Origin: Motiliproteus sp965230735
Lineage (GTDB): Bacteria; Pseudomonadota; Gammaproteobacteria; Pseudomonadales; Balneatricaceae
Direction: 5' to 3'
Length of the DNA: 64,000 nt
NCBI RefSeq assembly: GCF_965230735.1
Contig: NZ_OZ246016.1
Span: 2,666,001 to 2,730,000, forward strand
This document shows positions 1 to 8,761 of this stretch, one piece after another. The translations under genes were made by a program, and so were the position numbers. The stretch's first letter is position 1; every line of letters begins with the position of its first letter. The notes below the pieces were generated by a model that was given only the letters and a program-made list of their open reading frames with translations, did no database searches and was not told the origin of the DNA.

Positions 1-111
1 GCTTGGTCCCAGCTCGACCTTGCTTAATGGCGCCTCTTTAACGATTTGCTGTTGACAGCCGCCCAGCGTGAGAGAAGCGCCCAACACCAGCGTCGAAATA
101 ACCTTATGCAT
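1..111 (-). CDS. Lipoprotein, N-terminal fragment (cut by window edge)
   Basis: The reading frame runs leftward from an ATG at 111 and is open to the window edge, giving 37 residues. It opens with a basic n-region and hydrophobic core (MHKVISTLVLGASLTLGGC), ending in a lipobox L-G-G-C, so the product should be a lipidated envelope protein. It lies 17 bp downstream of the 129-1571 lipoprotein gene in the same direction, so both are probably one operon. In related gammaproteobacteria the family of that neighbour sits beside YcfL- and LpoB-type lipoproteins. This fragment could be either, but too little is present to decide. Confidence 0.7.
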   Translation of the reverse strand, partial: MHKVISTLVLGASLTLGGCQQQIVKEAPLSKVELGPS

Positions 112-128
112 GAAAACTCCTGTAACGC

Positions 129-1571
129 TTAAGCATCAAACCCGACCACACGGTAGGTCGGTGGGGTTGAAACCGTCGGTGCTTTGATAAAGACAATAGA
201 AAACCGACTGTCGGGCAGATCGATGGAAATGGGCGCATCCAACTCCGGTGCGCTGACTTCGATACGACCGCTTTTGGGTTTACGGACCCGAGCAATCTGG
301 ACCTCTTTGGGAAGGGTTGTCCAACTGCGTGTATCCGCATGGGTCGTAGCTGCCTGATAGACGATTCCAGCAAGGCTACCCAGGAGGCCGCCCTCTTTTC
401 TCGCCTGATACTGAATAAAGGCTTTTGTCATCGTGCTGGCAACGGCTTCCGTCACCTTGTATGGCAATTCTTTTTTAAATTCCGTTTGAATCACCCTATC
501 GATACTAGCCAGCTGCTCGGTTTTACCGATTTGATTCTTGCCATCAGATATATTCAGGTATGAATAGGCATCACTCCGCATTTTTAACTTGGGTAAAGCA
601 ACCTGCATATATTCAACTTTGTCACTTACCAAAAACAGCGGGATTGGAATAAGGTTCTCTTCAATAACCGGTGCCTGACCATTTTCAAAAACAACCCATA
701 CAGCCGGATTGAGTTTATGCTTACGCCATTTGCCTTTCTGAAGGTTGTCAACAACCATCAAGTCAGTAGCCACTGATTTATTATCCGGCATCATCCCTGA
801 AACTCGGCGTAGCGATTGGCGTGACTTACCAAAATCGCTTTTGTCTTGGCTTCCAAGAAGAAAGTACAGACCATGCATGTAGTCTGTGTAAGGGTTGACG
901 TAGTCGGGATAGACCTTCCAACCCTCTAACTCCGGATAGGTTTCATAGATGGTTTTTGTCGATTCCGAAGTACTTTTTTCGAAATCCATCACCTGCGCAG
1001 TGGCTGAAGTTTCTTTAGAACGCTCTTGTTCTTTTTTTGAAACGGCCTCTTCCTGCTCTTTTATTTTTTCTTTGAAATGCTCGATGGCTCGTCGTTGACG
1101 ATCAGCAGCGCGATTAAATTCAATCCGCGCATTTTGAACATCCTTCTGCATTATATAATTGACGGCTTTATAGGTATTAACCATAACGCCGTCATAAACG
1201 GTCGGGGTGTAGTCATTGAAACTGTTGTTGAGCAATACAGCCGTGACCTTCTCCACCCCTTTCTTACCGATATTCTCAGTATCTTCACCCTTCATCAGGA
1301 TTTCGGCACTGTCAAAGATTTTGGTGCTTTGCTGATAATCTCCCTGAGCATTCAAAGCCGCAGCCGCTTGAAGAGACCAATAGAGATTATCGGAAGTACC
1401 ATCGGGTTGAATTTTGCCAGCGATCAGCGCGGTATCCGAAGCTGCCAAATAATCCCCTTGCGAGAACTGGGTGTCGAAATCGGCTGTGCTTTGTTTAGTT
1501 GCTACCGTTTGGCAGCCGGAAAGGAAAACAGCCACAGAAAGGGCTGCAATACGTAATCCTTGGCTCTGCAT
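129..1571 (-). CDS. COG3014-type outer-membrane lipoprotein
   Basis: A 480-residue protein with a lipoprotein signal peptide (lipobox L-S-G-C, Cys20). A charged, coiled-coil-like stretch rich in Lys, Glu and Gln follows around residues 165-195. The N-terminal half has alternating helices of the tetratricopeptide kind (SQGDYLAASDTAL; LQAAAALNAQGDYQQS), which fits a protein-interaction scaffold. I recognise it as the uncharacterised COG3014 family, which in other gammaproteobacteria neighbours YcfL/LpoB lipoproteins linked to peptidoglycan synthase control. That family association is from memory and the exact role is unknown. The start is supported by AAGGAG six bases upstream of the ATG. Confidence 0.75.
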   Translation of the reverse strand: MQSQGLRIAALSVAVFLSGCQTVATKQSTADFDTQFSQGDYLAASDTALIAGKIQPDGTSDNLYWSLQAAAALNAQGDYQQSTKIFDSAEILMKGEDTENIGKKGVEKVTAVLLNNSFNDYTPTVYDGVMVNTYKAVNYIMQKDVQNARIEFNRAADRQRRAIEHFKEKIKEQEEAVSKKEQERSKETSATAQVMDFEKSTSESTKTIYETYPELEGWKVYPDYVNPYTDYMHGLYFLLGSQDKSDFGKSRQSLRRVSGMMPDNKSVATDLMVVDNLQKGKWRKHKLNPAVWVVFENGQAPVIEENLIPIPLFLVSDKVEYMQVALPKLKMRSDAYSYLNISDGKNQIGKTEQLASIDRVIQTEFKKELPYKVTEAVASTMTKAFIQYQARKEGGLLGSLAGIVYQAATTHADTRSWTTLPKEVQIARVRKPKSGRIEVSAPELDAPISIDLPDSRFSIVFIKAPTVSTPPTYRVVGFDA

Positions 1572-1742
1572 AGCTACTCCTTAACTATTCATCCGTGAGG
1601 CCTAAGCGCATGATCCTACACTATTAATAGGGTTACTCAATCATTGGCATCAAACATTTTCCTGATATAAATCAAACTGATGGAATACTTGAAATAAACA
1701 TTCGTTTGAAATTGAACAAAAGACACACAATCCTTTAAATGC

Positions 1743-1771
1743 TTTACATACATTCGAATGTTAGTGATAAT
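1743..1771 (+). promoter_or_regulatory. Sigma-70 promoter with embedded AcrR/TtgR-like operator
   Basis: TTTACA (1743-1748) and GATAAT (1766-1771) are separated by exactly 17 bp. Between them lies a perfect 12-bp palindrome, ACATTCGAATGT (1750-1761). The left part TACATACATT equals the left half of the AcrR operator of E. coli as I remember it, and the right part (GAATGTTAGT) resembles the other half. This suggests repression by a TetR-family regulator. No tetR gene lies in the window. Confidence 0.5.
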
Positions 1772-1804
1772 CTCTCGCATTATCGTTTCAAAAAAGGTGC
1801 TGAA

Positions 1805-1981
1805 ATGGCTATCCCGCTCCCCCACCTGCTGCTCGCCTCCGTCCTGTTGTTCGTTATGCTGACCGGAGTCGATGAAGCGGACGCGTCTGAAAACCGTCTT
1901 ACGGAAAGCAAGGGTACGCTGATTGTCGGCGACAATGACCTGCTGCCCAAAGTCTGCCCTTTCTCGGGGGTATCGCGCTGA
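1805..1981 (+). CDS. Small hypothetical membrane or secreted protein
   Basis: A 58-residue ORF starting at ATG 1805, about 35 bp downstream of a good promoter, with an AAAGGTG Shine-Dalgarno-like element just upstream. Residues 6-22 are hydrophobic (PHLLLASVLLFVMLTG) and could form a signal anchor or signal peptide. The rest is polar, with a single Cys near the C-terminus. I recognise no family. It may be a genuine small protein, or the remaining 5' end of a truncated gene such as an efflux component, given the AcrR-like operator. The promoter supports transcription, but codon evidence is too short to be firm. Confidence 0.35.
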   Translation: MAIPLPHLLLASVLLFVMLTGVDEADASENRLTESKGTLIVGDNDLLPKVCPFSGVSR

Positions 1982-2189
1982 CAGAATCAATGCGGGCAAA
2001 TCTGAACGTAGAGACCGCTTGCTATCGCTCAGAGCAGCCCTCCTGATTGGCTGTCGTAAACAGGCAGTTTACCGTTGCTGAGAGACAGCCTCGGCCCATT
2101 CAACCGTCATACCCTGTCAGTTCGAATAACGATAAACGGCGGACTGCTGCAATCGGCTGCGATCGCCTAATAGGCACGGGGTAACAAGC

Positions 2190-2999
2190 ATGAATAGCGC
2201 TATTGCTTTGAACATTACTGACGACCTGATCGCGACCGAGGCGTTGTACAGCTGCCGGATTCAGTCGCTGGCGGAACTTCATAACACCTGCATCCAGGTG
2301 TTTTTAACCGTTCCCTCGGATTTCCCTCGATTCCATCCGGGCCAGTATCTGGAATTGGTACTGAACGATGGGCAATCAAGACCCTTTTCGATTGCTAATT
2401 TCGATCCGCAATTTCGTTGCGTCGAGCTACATATTGAAATCAACCCGAATAGCGCAACCACCACGGCGATTCTCGATCATGTTCGAACCAGAGCTTCTAT
2501 TCAGGTAAAAACGCCTCAAGGTGACGTTCGTCTGCGGCAACCTACTGATAATGTCTCAGTGCCGCACGTATTCCTGGCCGCGGGAAGCGGATTTGCCCAA
2601 ATTAAAGCGTTATTGCAGCAACAGCTGCATCGGTATCAACAAGCCGTAGATAACGGCTCGGCGATGCCCCCGCTCTACCTGCTTTGGGGCACAGAGACGG
2701 CGAATCAGCGATATTTGAAAGAACTGGTCAGAAACTGGCTTGGACGCCATCAGAGTCTCAAATACTTTCCCTTGATTTGGCAGCAGGGCGACAGCTGGGA
2801 AATTACGTTGAAACCCATTATCAACGAGTTGAAGCAGGCCCAGTTTTATCTGTGCGGCTCACCCAATCGGGTGTATCGAACGCTGGACTTCCTGGAACAA
2901 CAAGGGATCGATACAGCCCAGGTTCAATCGGATGTGTTCTCCTATGCACCCAGGCCGCTGCACCGGGCTAACCGAGCGAAAGCAGCGTCAGTAAGCTAG
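2190..2999 (+). CDS. NAD(P)H-flavin reductase-like oxidoreductase (Fre/LuxG type)
   Basis: A 269-residue protein with the ferredoxin-NADP-reductase fold. An N-terminal beta-barrel flavin domain carries the RPFSIA flavin motif around residues 64-69 and the HPGQYLEL stretch just before it. A C-terminal nucleotide domain has AAGSGFAQIKALL near residue 130 and the late YLCGSPNRV element near residue 225. There is no 2Fe-2S domain, so it resembles Fre/LuxG free flavin reductases rather than complete multicomponent reductases. The physiological acceptor cannot be read from the sequence. Its 3' end overlaps the convergent XRE-cupin gene by 32 bp. The short basic C-terminal tail (HRANRAKAAS) is unusual for the family. 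Confidence 0.75.
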   Translation: MNSAIALNITDDLIATEALYSCRIQSLAELHNTCIQVFLTVPSDFPRFHPGQYLELVLNDGQSRPFSIANFDPQFRCVELHIEINPNSATTTAILDHVRTRASIQVKTPQGDVRLRQPTDNVSVPHVFLAAGSGFAQIKALLQQQLHRYQQAVDNGSAMPPLYLLWGTETANQRYLKELVRNWLGRHQSLKYFPLIWQQGDSWEITLKPIINELKQAQFYLCGSPNRVYRTLDFLEQQGIDTAQVQSDVFSYAPRPLHRANRAKAASVS

Positions 3000-3603
3000 C
3001 TTCATCGCTGTCGGGGTTATCAATCTGGTAACCCCTCCCACCATCGAAATAAACACTGTCGCCCTGTTTCAGTACCAATGGCTGATAGTCTGGCAGACGT
3101 AAGACACCCCTTCCCTGCAATACCATCAGTAACACTTCGCCCGGGTGCTGCTCGATCAGAGGGCCACCGGTACTGGATGCCTTTAACCGAGTCGAGACCG
3201 GTAACATCTTTGTCTGCCCCAGCTCGGCATTGAGAAGGCGTTGCGGGTGCCCGGACACCGTCAGTAGGGTTCCGCTCTCAGCTCGGACCAGCGTGCGGCG
3301 GTTGCCGCGCTCAGCCTGCTCATCCATCGCCATAAAAGTGTCGAAATCAGCGCCCAGCAGGTCCAATAGTCGAATCAACAGGTCGACTCGGGGCGACTGG
3401 CTATCCTGCTCAATCTTTCTGAGCGACTGCTGATTGATACCCGCCCGCTCGGCTAAATCCCTGACCGACAACCCACTACGCTGACGAAGCATGGCAAGAC
3501 GCGCTCCGGGGCTGAAGGGTTCGGTACGTTGATGTCGGGGATCATCACCAGGCCCATTCCACCGGTGTGCGGAGACTCGTCGCTGCCATAGCTCTACCTT
3601 CAT
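2968..3603 (-). CDS. XRE-family transcriptional regulator with C-terminal cupin sensor
   Basis: An N-terminal helix-turn-helix of the XRE/Cro type (MLRQRSGLSVRDLAERAG ... NQQSLRKIE) is followed by a short linker and a C-terminal cupin barrel with EVLLMVLQGRGVL and KQGDSVYFDGG elements. Such proteins usually repress or activate adjacent metabolic genes in response to a small ligand bound by the cupin. I chose the ATG at 3603 (211 residues) because MKVELWQRR is the usual family beginning. An ATG at 3639 would add 12 residues, and neither has a strong ribosome site. Its position just downstream of purU in the sarcosine operon makes a role in that pathway possible but unproven. Confidence 0.8.
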   Translation of the reverse strand: MKVELWQRRVSAHRWNGPGDDPRHQRTEPFSPGARLAMLRQRSGLSVRDLAERAGINQQSLRKIEQDSQSPRVDLLIRLLDLLGADFDTFMAMDEQAERGNRRTLVRAESGTLLTVSGHPQRLLNAELGQTKMLPVSTRLKASSTGGPLIEQHPGEVLLMVLQGRGVLRLPDYQPLVLKQGDSVYFDGGRGYQIDNPDSDEASLLTLLSLG

Positions 3604-3699
3604 CGCTGTCTCGGCATAATTCAGAAAAAAGCTCCCCATCAACCGGGTGAGGCCGGCTGTTTCAGGGGGAGCAAGAGGGTTGGAGAGAAAATCAGGGAA

Positions 3700-3732
3700 G
3701 GACGGAGGCAGCTTATATCCTCGACTCCGTCC
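3700..3732. other. Inverted repeat between purU and the XRE gene
   Basis: GGACGGAG (3700-3707) and CTCCGTCC (3725-3732) form a perfect 8-bp stem with a 17-nt loop, 12 bp after the purU stop. There is no T-run, so it is not a canonical intrinsic terminator. It may be a processing or termination hairpin of the sarcosine operon, or an operator. Confidence 0.4.
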
Positions 3733-3743
3733 GAGGTTGATGC

Positions 3744-4610
3744 CTAGTCGGGGAAAACCACGGTGCGCTGACCGTGCAGGAAAACCCGCTTCTCGATGTG
3801 GTAACGAACCGCACGGGTCAGCGTCAGGGACTCGATATGCTGGCCTTTAGCCACCAAGTCTTCCGGGTAGTGGCTGTGATCCACCGCTTGAACGCCCTGG
3901 GCAATGATCGGGCCTTCATCCAGGTCGCTGTTAACGTAATGGGCCGTGGCGCCCACCAGTTTGACGCCCTTCTCCCAGGCCTGATGATAGGGTTTGGCCC
4001 CTTTGAAGCCGGGCAGCAGCGAGTGGTGGATATTGATCGCCCGACCGCTGAGCTTTTCGCACAGATCATCGGACAGAACTTGCATGTAACGCGCCAGCAC
4101 CACCAATTCACAATCGTATTGCTGCACCAACTCCCAGACCTGCTTCTCCTGCTCGGGTTTGGTTTCCGCAGTGATCGGCAGATGGTGATAAGGAATCCCA
4201 TGCCATTGCGCCAGTTCTTCCAGATCCGGGTGATTGGAGATGATCACCGGAATTTCGATCGCCAACTCCCCGGTCCGATAGTGATAAAGCAAGTCATGGA
4301 GGCAGTGATCGTACTTGGACACCATGATCGCTACCCGGGACTTATGGTCTGGCGCGGTCAGCTGCCATTGCATATCGAAGGCGGCGGCTCGTTCGGCAAA
4401 CTGCTGATTGAACAGATCGGCATCGAAGTTTTCATCCAACGGATGGAACTCCACCCGCATGCTGAAATGATTGACCTCCTTATCGTCGAAGGAGTGGATC
4501 TCGCCGACATAGTTACGGCTCTCCGCCAGAAAACGGGTGACCACATCCACCGTGCCCAGCTGGCTGGGGCAATCCGCATTCAGAATCCAGGGCTTGTTTT
4601 TTCTACTCAT
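3744..4610 (-). CDS. purU: Formyltetrahydrofolate deformylase
   Basis: A 288-residue enzyme hydrolysing 10-formyl-THF to formate and THF. An N-terminal ACT domain (LNADCPSQLGTVDVVTRFL) is followed by the formyl-transferase-like catalytic domain. Visible signature elements are MVSKYDHCLHDLL, the NHP segment, INIHHSLLPGFKGAKPYHQA with the catalytic His, and GATAHYV...DEGPIIAQ with the catalytic Asp. Length matches the family (280 in E. coli). ATG 4610 is preceded by GGAG at a suitable distance. It is the last gene of the glyA-sdaA-soxBDAG-purU operon. There it probably drains one-carbon units released by sarcosine demethylation and regenerates free THF. Confidence 0.95.
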   Translation of the reverse strand: MSRKNKPWILNADCPSQLGTVDVVTRFLAESRNYVGEIHSFDDKEVNHFSMRVEFHPLDENFDADLFNQQFAERAAAFDMQWQLTAPDHKSRVAIMVSKYDHCLHDLLYHYRTGELAIEIPVIISNHPDLEELAQWHGIPYHHLPITAETKPEQEKQVWELVQQYDCELVVLARYMQVLSDDLCEKLSGRAINIHHSLLPGFKGAKPYHQAWEKGVKLVGATAHYVNSDLDEGPIIAQGVQAVDHSHYPEDLVAKGQHIESLTLTRAVRYHIEKRVFLHGQRTVVFPD

Positions 4611-4696
4611 TCTGTCGCTCCGCAATTCGATAAAGGGAAATGGCTGTGCAGCAGGGTCAATCCAGCCCCTGCCCACAACAGCGTGTCGAGGCGGCT

Positions 4697-5401
4697 TTAT
4701 CCGCGTACGACCAGACCGTACTCGGCACTGGCATCCTGCAGCCACAGCCAGACGTAGTCGGCAAAGCTGCGCCGGATCACCAGCTCCCACTGCTGGACAT
4801 CGAGCCGACGAATCACCGCCTGCGTCTTGGCAAAGGTGGTGGTTACCACCTTGCCGACCGGGAAGTTGCGATCATGCAGGTCGTAACCGGTGCTCTTTTT
4901 CAGCACCTTGACCGCATCCGGCCCAGACAGCTGCAGTATAGTCTGGCCACCCGAAACGTTTACGATCGAGAAATGGCCTGCCATCAGCTCGCGCAGACGG
5001 CCTTCCAGTTCAAAAGCCTCGTTTCCGGGGACCACCAACAGCCACTCATCCGGGGCAATCCAACGCACCGAGGCATCGCCCTGTTCGACACTGGCCAGTT
5101 TGCCGGGCAGCGCAAAACCCATCGCCTGCGCAAACCCATCGACAAAGGCCGGATTATCCAGTGAACCGCGGATAACCAGATGTCCCAGAAAAGACAATTC
5201 CTGCAACTGGACCCCGCCTTCGAGCGGCCCCTTGGCCGCTATCGATGCCAGATCGGCGTGATAGAGCGGGCTTTCCGCGCGCGGCGCTTGGCCCGCGTCA
5301 GCCTGCACTGGAGTTTGCCGCATCTGGGCACAGTCCGGTTTGAAGGCGGTATCAAGGTCGGTTACTGCCGAATCCTGCGGGTTGATATTCAAATTAGACA
5401 T
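4697..5401 (-). CDS. soxG: Sarcosine oxidase, gamma subunit
   Basis: A 234-residue protein of the SoxG family, a GcvT-like fold subunit of heterotetrameric sarcosine oxidase. Recognisable stretches include APDEWLLVVPG, NVSGGQTILQLSGPDA and the C-terminal ELVIRRSFADYVWLWLQDA. The start ATG (5401) overlaps the end of soxA by 8 bp and has GGAG inside the soxA coding end, so the two genes are translationally coupled. The N-terminal 50 residues are variable, as usual for this subunit. It works with SoxA, SoxB and SoxD in the cytoplasm. Confidence 0.93.
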   Translation of the reverse strand: MSNLNINPQDSAVTDLDTAFKPDCAQMRQTPVQADAGQAPRAESPLYHADLASIAAKGPLEGGVQLQELSFLGHLVIRGSLDNPAFVDGFAQAMGFALPGKLASVEQGDASVRWIAPDEWLLVVPGNEAFELEGRLRELMAGHFSIVNVSGGQTILQLSGPDAVKVLKKSTGYDLHDRNFPVGKVVTTTFAKTQAVIRRLDVQQWELVIRRSFADYVWLWLQDASAEYGLVVRG

Positions 5402-8400
5402 TTTGACGCTCTCCTTTCGGATCCAGGAAGATCGGACTGCAGATCTCGGCTTCAATCACACTGCCATCGGCTTGCGGGTAGTAAACGCTCTCACCCATCT
5501 TGTCTAGACCACCACGGACAAACCCCATGGCGATGCTGTGCCCCAGGCAGGCGCTGTAATAGCTTGATGTCACATGACCGAGCATGGTCATAGGAATCGG
5601 CTGATTGGGATCTGCGACCGCTTGGGAACCCTCAGGGATCACCTTCTGCGGATCCTTGGTTTTCAGTCCCACCAACTGCTTACGGTTGGGTTTGACGCAA
5701 TCCTCGCGGGCCATACCGCGCTTGCCGATATAGCTGAACGGCTTCTTGTTGGCGACACACCAGCCCATACCCAGGTCCATCGGTGTCACCGAACCATCGG
5801 TGTCCTGACCGGCGATGATGAAGCCCTTCTCGGCGCGCAGGATATGCATGGTTTCGGTACCGTACGGGGTCAGGTTGTACTTCTTACCCGCTTCAAATAC
5901 CTTCTCCCACACCTGCATGCCGTAGTTGGACTGCACGTTGACTTCGAACGACAGCTCACCGGTAAAGGAGATCCGGAATACCCGCGCCGGAACGCCGGCC
6001 ACGGTACCTTCACGCCAATCCATAAACTTGAAGTTGTCGTTGGACAGATCGATATCGTCGGTCAGCTCCGACAGCAGCTTGCGACTGTTGGGACCGGAGA
6101 TCGTCAGGGTCGACCACTGATCGGTGACGGTGTTGAAGTAGACCTCCAGCTCCGGCCACTCGGTCTGGTGGTAGAGTTCCAGCCACTCCAGCACCCGGGC
6201 GGCGCCACCGGTGGTAGTGGTCATGACGAAGTGGTTTTCCGCCAGGCAGGCAGTGACCCCGTCATCGAACACCATGCCGTCTTCGCCGCACATCAGGCCG
6301 TAGCGACATTTGCCGACCCCCAGTTTGGCCCAGGCATTGGTGTACACCCGACCCAGGAACTCGCGCGCATCCTTACCCTGGATATCGATCTTGCCCAGGG
6401 TCGAGGCGTCCAGAATACCGACGCTCTCACGGGTGGCCAGACATTCGCGATTCAGCGCGTCCTGCATCGACTCACCCGGCTTGGGGAAGTACCAAGGCCG
6501 CTTCCACTGCCCGACATCCTCGAACTTGGCCCCGTTCTCGACGTGCCAGCGGTGCATGGCGCTATAGCGCTTAGGATCGAACAGTTCGCCACAGTTGCGC
6601 CCGGCAATGGCACCGAAGGTGATCGGCGTATAGTTGGGACGGAAGATGGTGGTACCGGTCTCCGGGATCGACTTGTTCATCGATTTGGCCGCGATCGCCA
6701 TGCCGTTGATGTTGCCCAGTTTGCCCTGGTCGGTACCAAAGCCCATCGCGGTGTAACGCTTCACGTGCTCAATCGACTCAAATCCTTCCCGAGTCGCCAG
6801 CTCGATCCCCGCCGCGGTCACGTCGGTCTGATAATCGACGAACTGCTTCGGTGCCCGGCTGGTCGGCTTGGTGTGGGGAACGTGGAACAGCGCCATCGGA
6901 GCGGTCTGTTCAACTTCACCGTCAACGCTGGGAATATCGACGATATCATCGGACTGTTGGCCAAAACCCGCATTGGCGGCCGCCAATACTCCCTGACGAA
7001 CGCCCTCTTCCAAACAGGCACTGAGGCGATAACTGCCGTTGATCGCTCCGGCGGTGAGCTGCTTCTGCACGGTTTTGCCCGGAACGAACGCCTGCACATC
7101 CTCGCGCCACTCCGGGCGACTGCCGGTATGACAAGACAGGTGTACCGCCGGGCTCCAACCGCCGGCACTGGCCAGAGTGTCGCAGCTCAAGCTGCGGATG
7201 TTGCCGGTGACCCGCTCGCCGCTGGCATTGATCGCAGCGACGCTAACGCCATTGACCCGCTTGCTGCCCTTGGCTTCGATGACGGCCGAGCCTTTGATCA
7301 GTGCGATACCGCGACGCTGCGCTTCCAGCACGCAGGCACCGGTCGGTTCGGCCCGGGTGTCGACGATGGCCACTACCTTGCGACCGGCATCATGCCAATC
7401 CAGTGCCGCCTGGTAGCCCTGATCGTTGGTGGTCATCAGCACCAGCTGATTGCCGGGGACCACCGCGTAACGTTTGATATAGGTGGAGACCGCTGACGCC
7501 AGCATGCAGCCAGGAACATCGTTATTGGCGTAGACCAGTGGACGCTCGATCGCCCCGCTGGCCAGCACGACCCAGGCCGCACGGACTCGGTGCATCCGCT
7601 GACGAACCTGTCCCTTGGGTGCAAGATCACCCAGGTGATCGGTGCGACGCTCGTGGATGGTCAGGAAGTTGTGATCGTGGTAACCATTCACGGTTGAGCG
7701 CGGCAGTAGGGTCACATTCTCCAACCCCACCAGTTCACCCACCACTCGGCTGACCCACTGCTGCGCCGGCTGGCCATCGATCTGCTCGTCACTGTGCAAC
7801 AGCATACCGCCGAACTCGGCCTGTTCATCGGCCAGGATCACCCGTGCACCGGTTCGTGCCGCGGCCAACGCCGCCGACAAACCGGCAGGCCCCGCGCCCA
7901 CGACCATGACATCGCAGTGATGATTGATCTGATCGTAGATATCCGGGTCGTTCTCGACCGGTGAGCGACCCAGACCGGCCGCCTTACGGATAAAGCCCTC
8001 GTAGGTGTCCCATAGCGACTGCGGATACATAAAGGTCTTGTAGTAGAACCCTGGCGGCATCATCCGACCACCGACCTTGCCGACGTAACTCATCAGATCG
8101 TTATCGGTGCTGGGCCAACCATTGGTAGATTTGGCTACCAGGCCATGGAACAGCTCCTGCTGGGTCGCACGGACATTGGGAACCTGGGTCGCTTCGGTGG
8201 CACCCAATTGCAGCACCGCATTCGGTTCGTCTGCACCGGCGGCAATGATGCCGCGCGGCCGGCTGTACTTAAAACTACGACCGACTACGTCAATACCGTT
8301 GGCCAGCATCGCTGATGCCAGGGTATCACCGACAAAACCGGGATAGGTTTTGTTGTTGTATTCAAATGTCACCGGCTGGCTGCGATCGATGCGGCCGCCG

Positions 8401-8441
8401 TTCTGGAGACGGTTAAGCTGAAGATGGTTGGAAGACGTCAT
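5394..8441 (-). CDS. soxA: Sarcosine oxidase, alpha subunit
   Basis: A 1015-residue subunit of the heterotetramer that oxidises sarcosine to glycine, forming 5,10-methylene-THF when THF is bound. Order: an N-terminal 2Fe-2S-like fold domain (FEYNNKTYPGFVGDTLASA), an NAD-binding Rossmann domain with VVGAGPAGLSAALAAA near residue 180, and a C-terminal GcvT-like folate-binding half. Features of that half include GTETMHILRAEKGFI and TPMDLGMGWCVA. ATG 8441 was chosen because GAGGAGAACAAT directly precedes it. An in-frame ATG six codons earlier lacks that spacing. The soxD stop lies 10 bp upstream, so the genes form one tight transcription unit. Confidence 0.97.
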   Translation of the reverse strand: MTSSNHLQLNRLQNGGRIDRSQPVTFEYNNKTYPGFVGDTLASAMLANGIDVVGRSFKYSRPRGIIAAGADEPNAVLQLGATEATQVPNVRATQQELFHGLVAKSTNGWPSTDNDLMSYVGKVGGRMMPPGFYYKTFMYPQSLWDTYEGFIRKAAGLGRSPVENDPDIYDQINHHCDVMVVGAGPAGLSAALAAARTGARVILADEQAEFGGMLLHSDEQIDGQPAQQWVSRVVGELVGLENVTLLPRSTVNGYHDHNFLTIHERRTDHLGDLAPKGQVRQRMHRVRAAWVVLASGAIERPLVYANNDVPGCMLASAVSTYIKRYAVVPGNQLVLMTTNDQGYQAALDWHDAGRKVVAIVDTRAEPTGACVLEAQRRGIALIKGSAVIEAKGSKRVNGVSVAAINASGERVTGNIRSLSCDTLASAGGWSPAVHLSCHTGSRPEWREDVQAFVPGKTVQKQLTAGAINGSYRLSACLEEGVRQGVLAAANAGFGQQSDDIVDIPSVDGEVEQTAPMALFHVPHTKPTSRAPKQFVDYQTDVTAAGIELATREGFESIEHVKRYTAMGFGTDQGKLGNINGMAIAAKSMNKSIPETGTTIFRPNYTPITFGAIAGRNCGELFDPKRYSAMHRWHVENGAKFEDVGQWKRPWYFPKPGESMQDALNRECLATRESVGILDASTLGKIDIQGKDAREFLGRVYTNAWAKLGVGKCRYGLMCGEDGMVFDDGVTACLAENHFVMTTTTGGAARVLEWLELYHQTEWPELEVYFNTVTDQWSTLTISGPNSRKLLSELTDDIDLSNDNFKFMDWREGTVAGVPARVFRISFTGELSFEVNVQSNYGMQVWEKVFEAGKKYNLTPYGTETMHILRAEKGFIIAGQDTDGSVTPMDLGMGWCVANKKPFSYIGKRGMAREDCVKPNRKQLVGLKTKDPQKVIPEGSQAVADPNQPIPMTMLGHVTSSYYSACLGHSIAMGFVRGGLDKMGESVYYPQADGSVIEAEICSPIFLDPKGERQNV

Positions 8442-8451
8442 ATTGTTCTCC

Positions 8452-8745
8452 TCAGGCACTCTTGTCAGCAGTTACGCTGGGCTGCTCGCCGACCTTATAG
8501 GTCTCTTTGATCTCGTAACTCTGGGTGTCGCGGGTGATATTGAAAAACTTGCGACAGCCGCTGGCATGAACCCAGAGCTCGTGGTGCAGACCGCGTGGAT
8601 TATCGCGGAAATAGAGAAACTGGGCCCACTCCTCATCGGTACAGTTGTCCGGGTCCAACGGCCGAGCGATATGGGCCTGACCTTTGGCGTGGAACTCCTC
8701 CTCTTCGCGATGTTCTTCGCAGTGGGGGCAATAGATCAAAAACAT
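8452..8745 (-). CDS. soxD: Sarcosine oxidase, delta subunit
   Basis: A 97-residue zinc-binding subunit. Cys6, Cys9, His60 and Cys64 are all present (IYCPHCEEH near the N-terminus, WVHASGC further on). They match within one position the known zinc ligands of the corynebacterial enzyme. The start at 8745 has the strong ribosome site CGGAGGAGG. The gene lies between soxB and soxA with gaps of 16 and 10 bp, the standard soxBDAG order. Confidence 0.96.
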   Translation of the reverse strand: MFLIYCPHCEEHREEEEFHAKGQAHIARPLDPDNCTDEEWAQFLYFRDNPRGLHHELWVHASGCRKFFNITRDTQSYEIKETYKVGEQPSVTADKSA

Positions 8746-8761
8746 GGGAATCCTCCTCCGG

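Noticed and set aside
1637..1999. A 120-codon minus-strand ORF opposite the small ORF at 1805
   Set aside because: It crosses the promoter and AT-rich spacer, has no ribosome site, and its sequence is Arg-rich low-quality at the N-terminus.
5574..7496. A 640-codon open frame opposite soxA
   Set aside because: It is the antisense shadow of a high-GC coding sequence; soxA is certain by homology and the antisense product has no recognisable domain.
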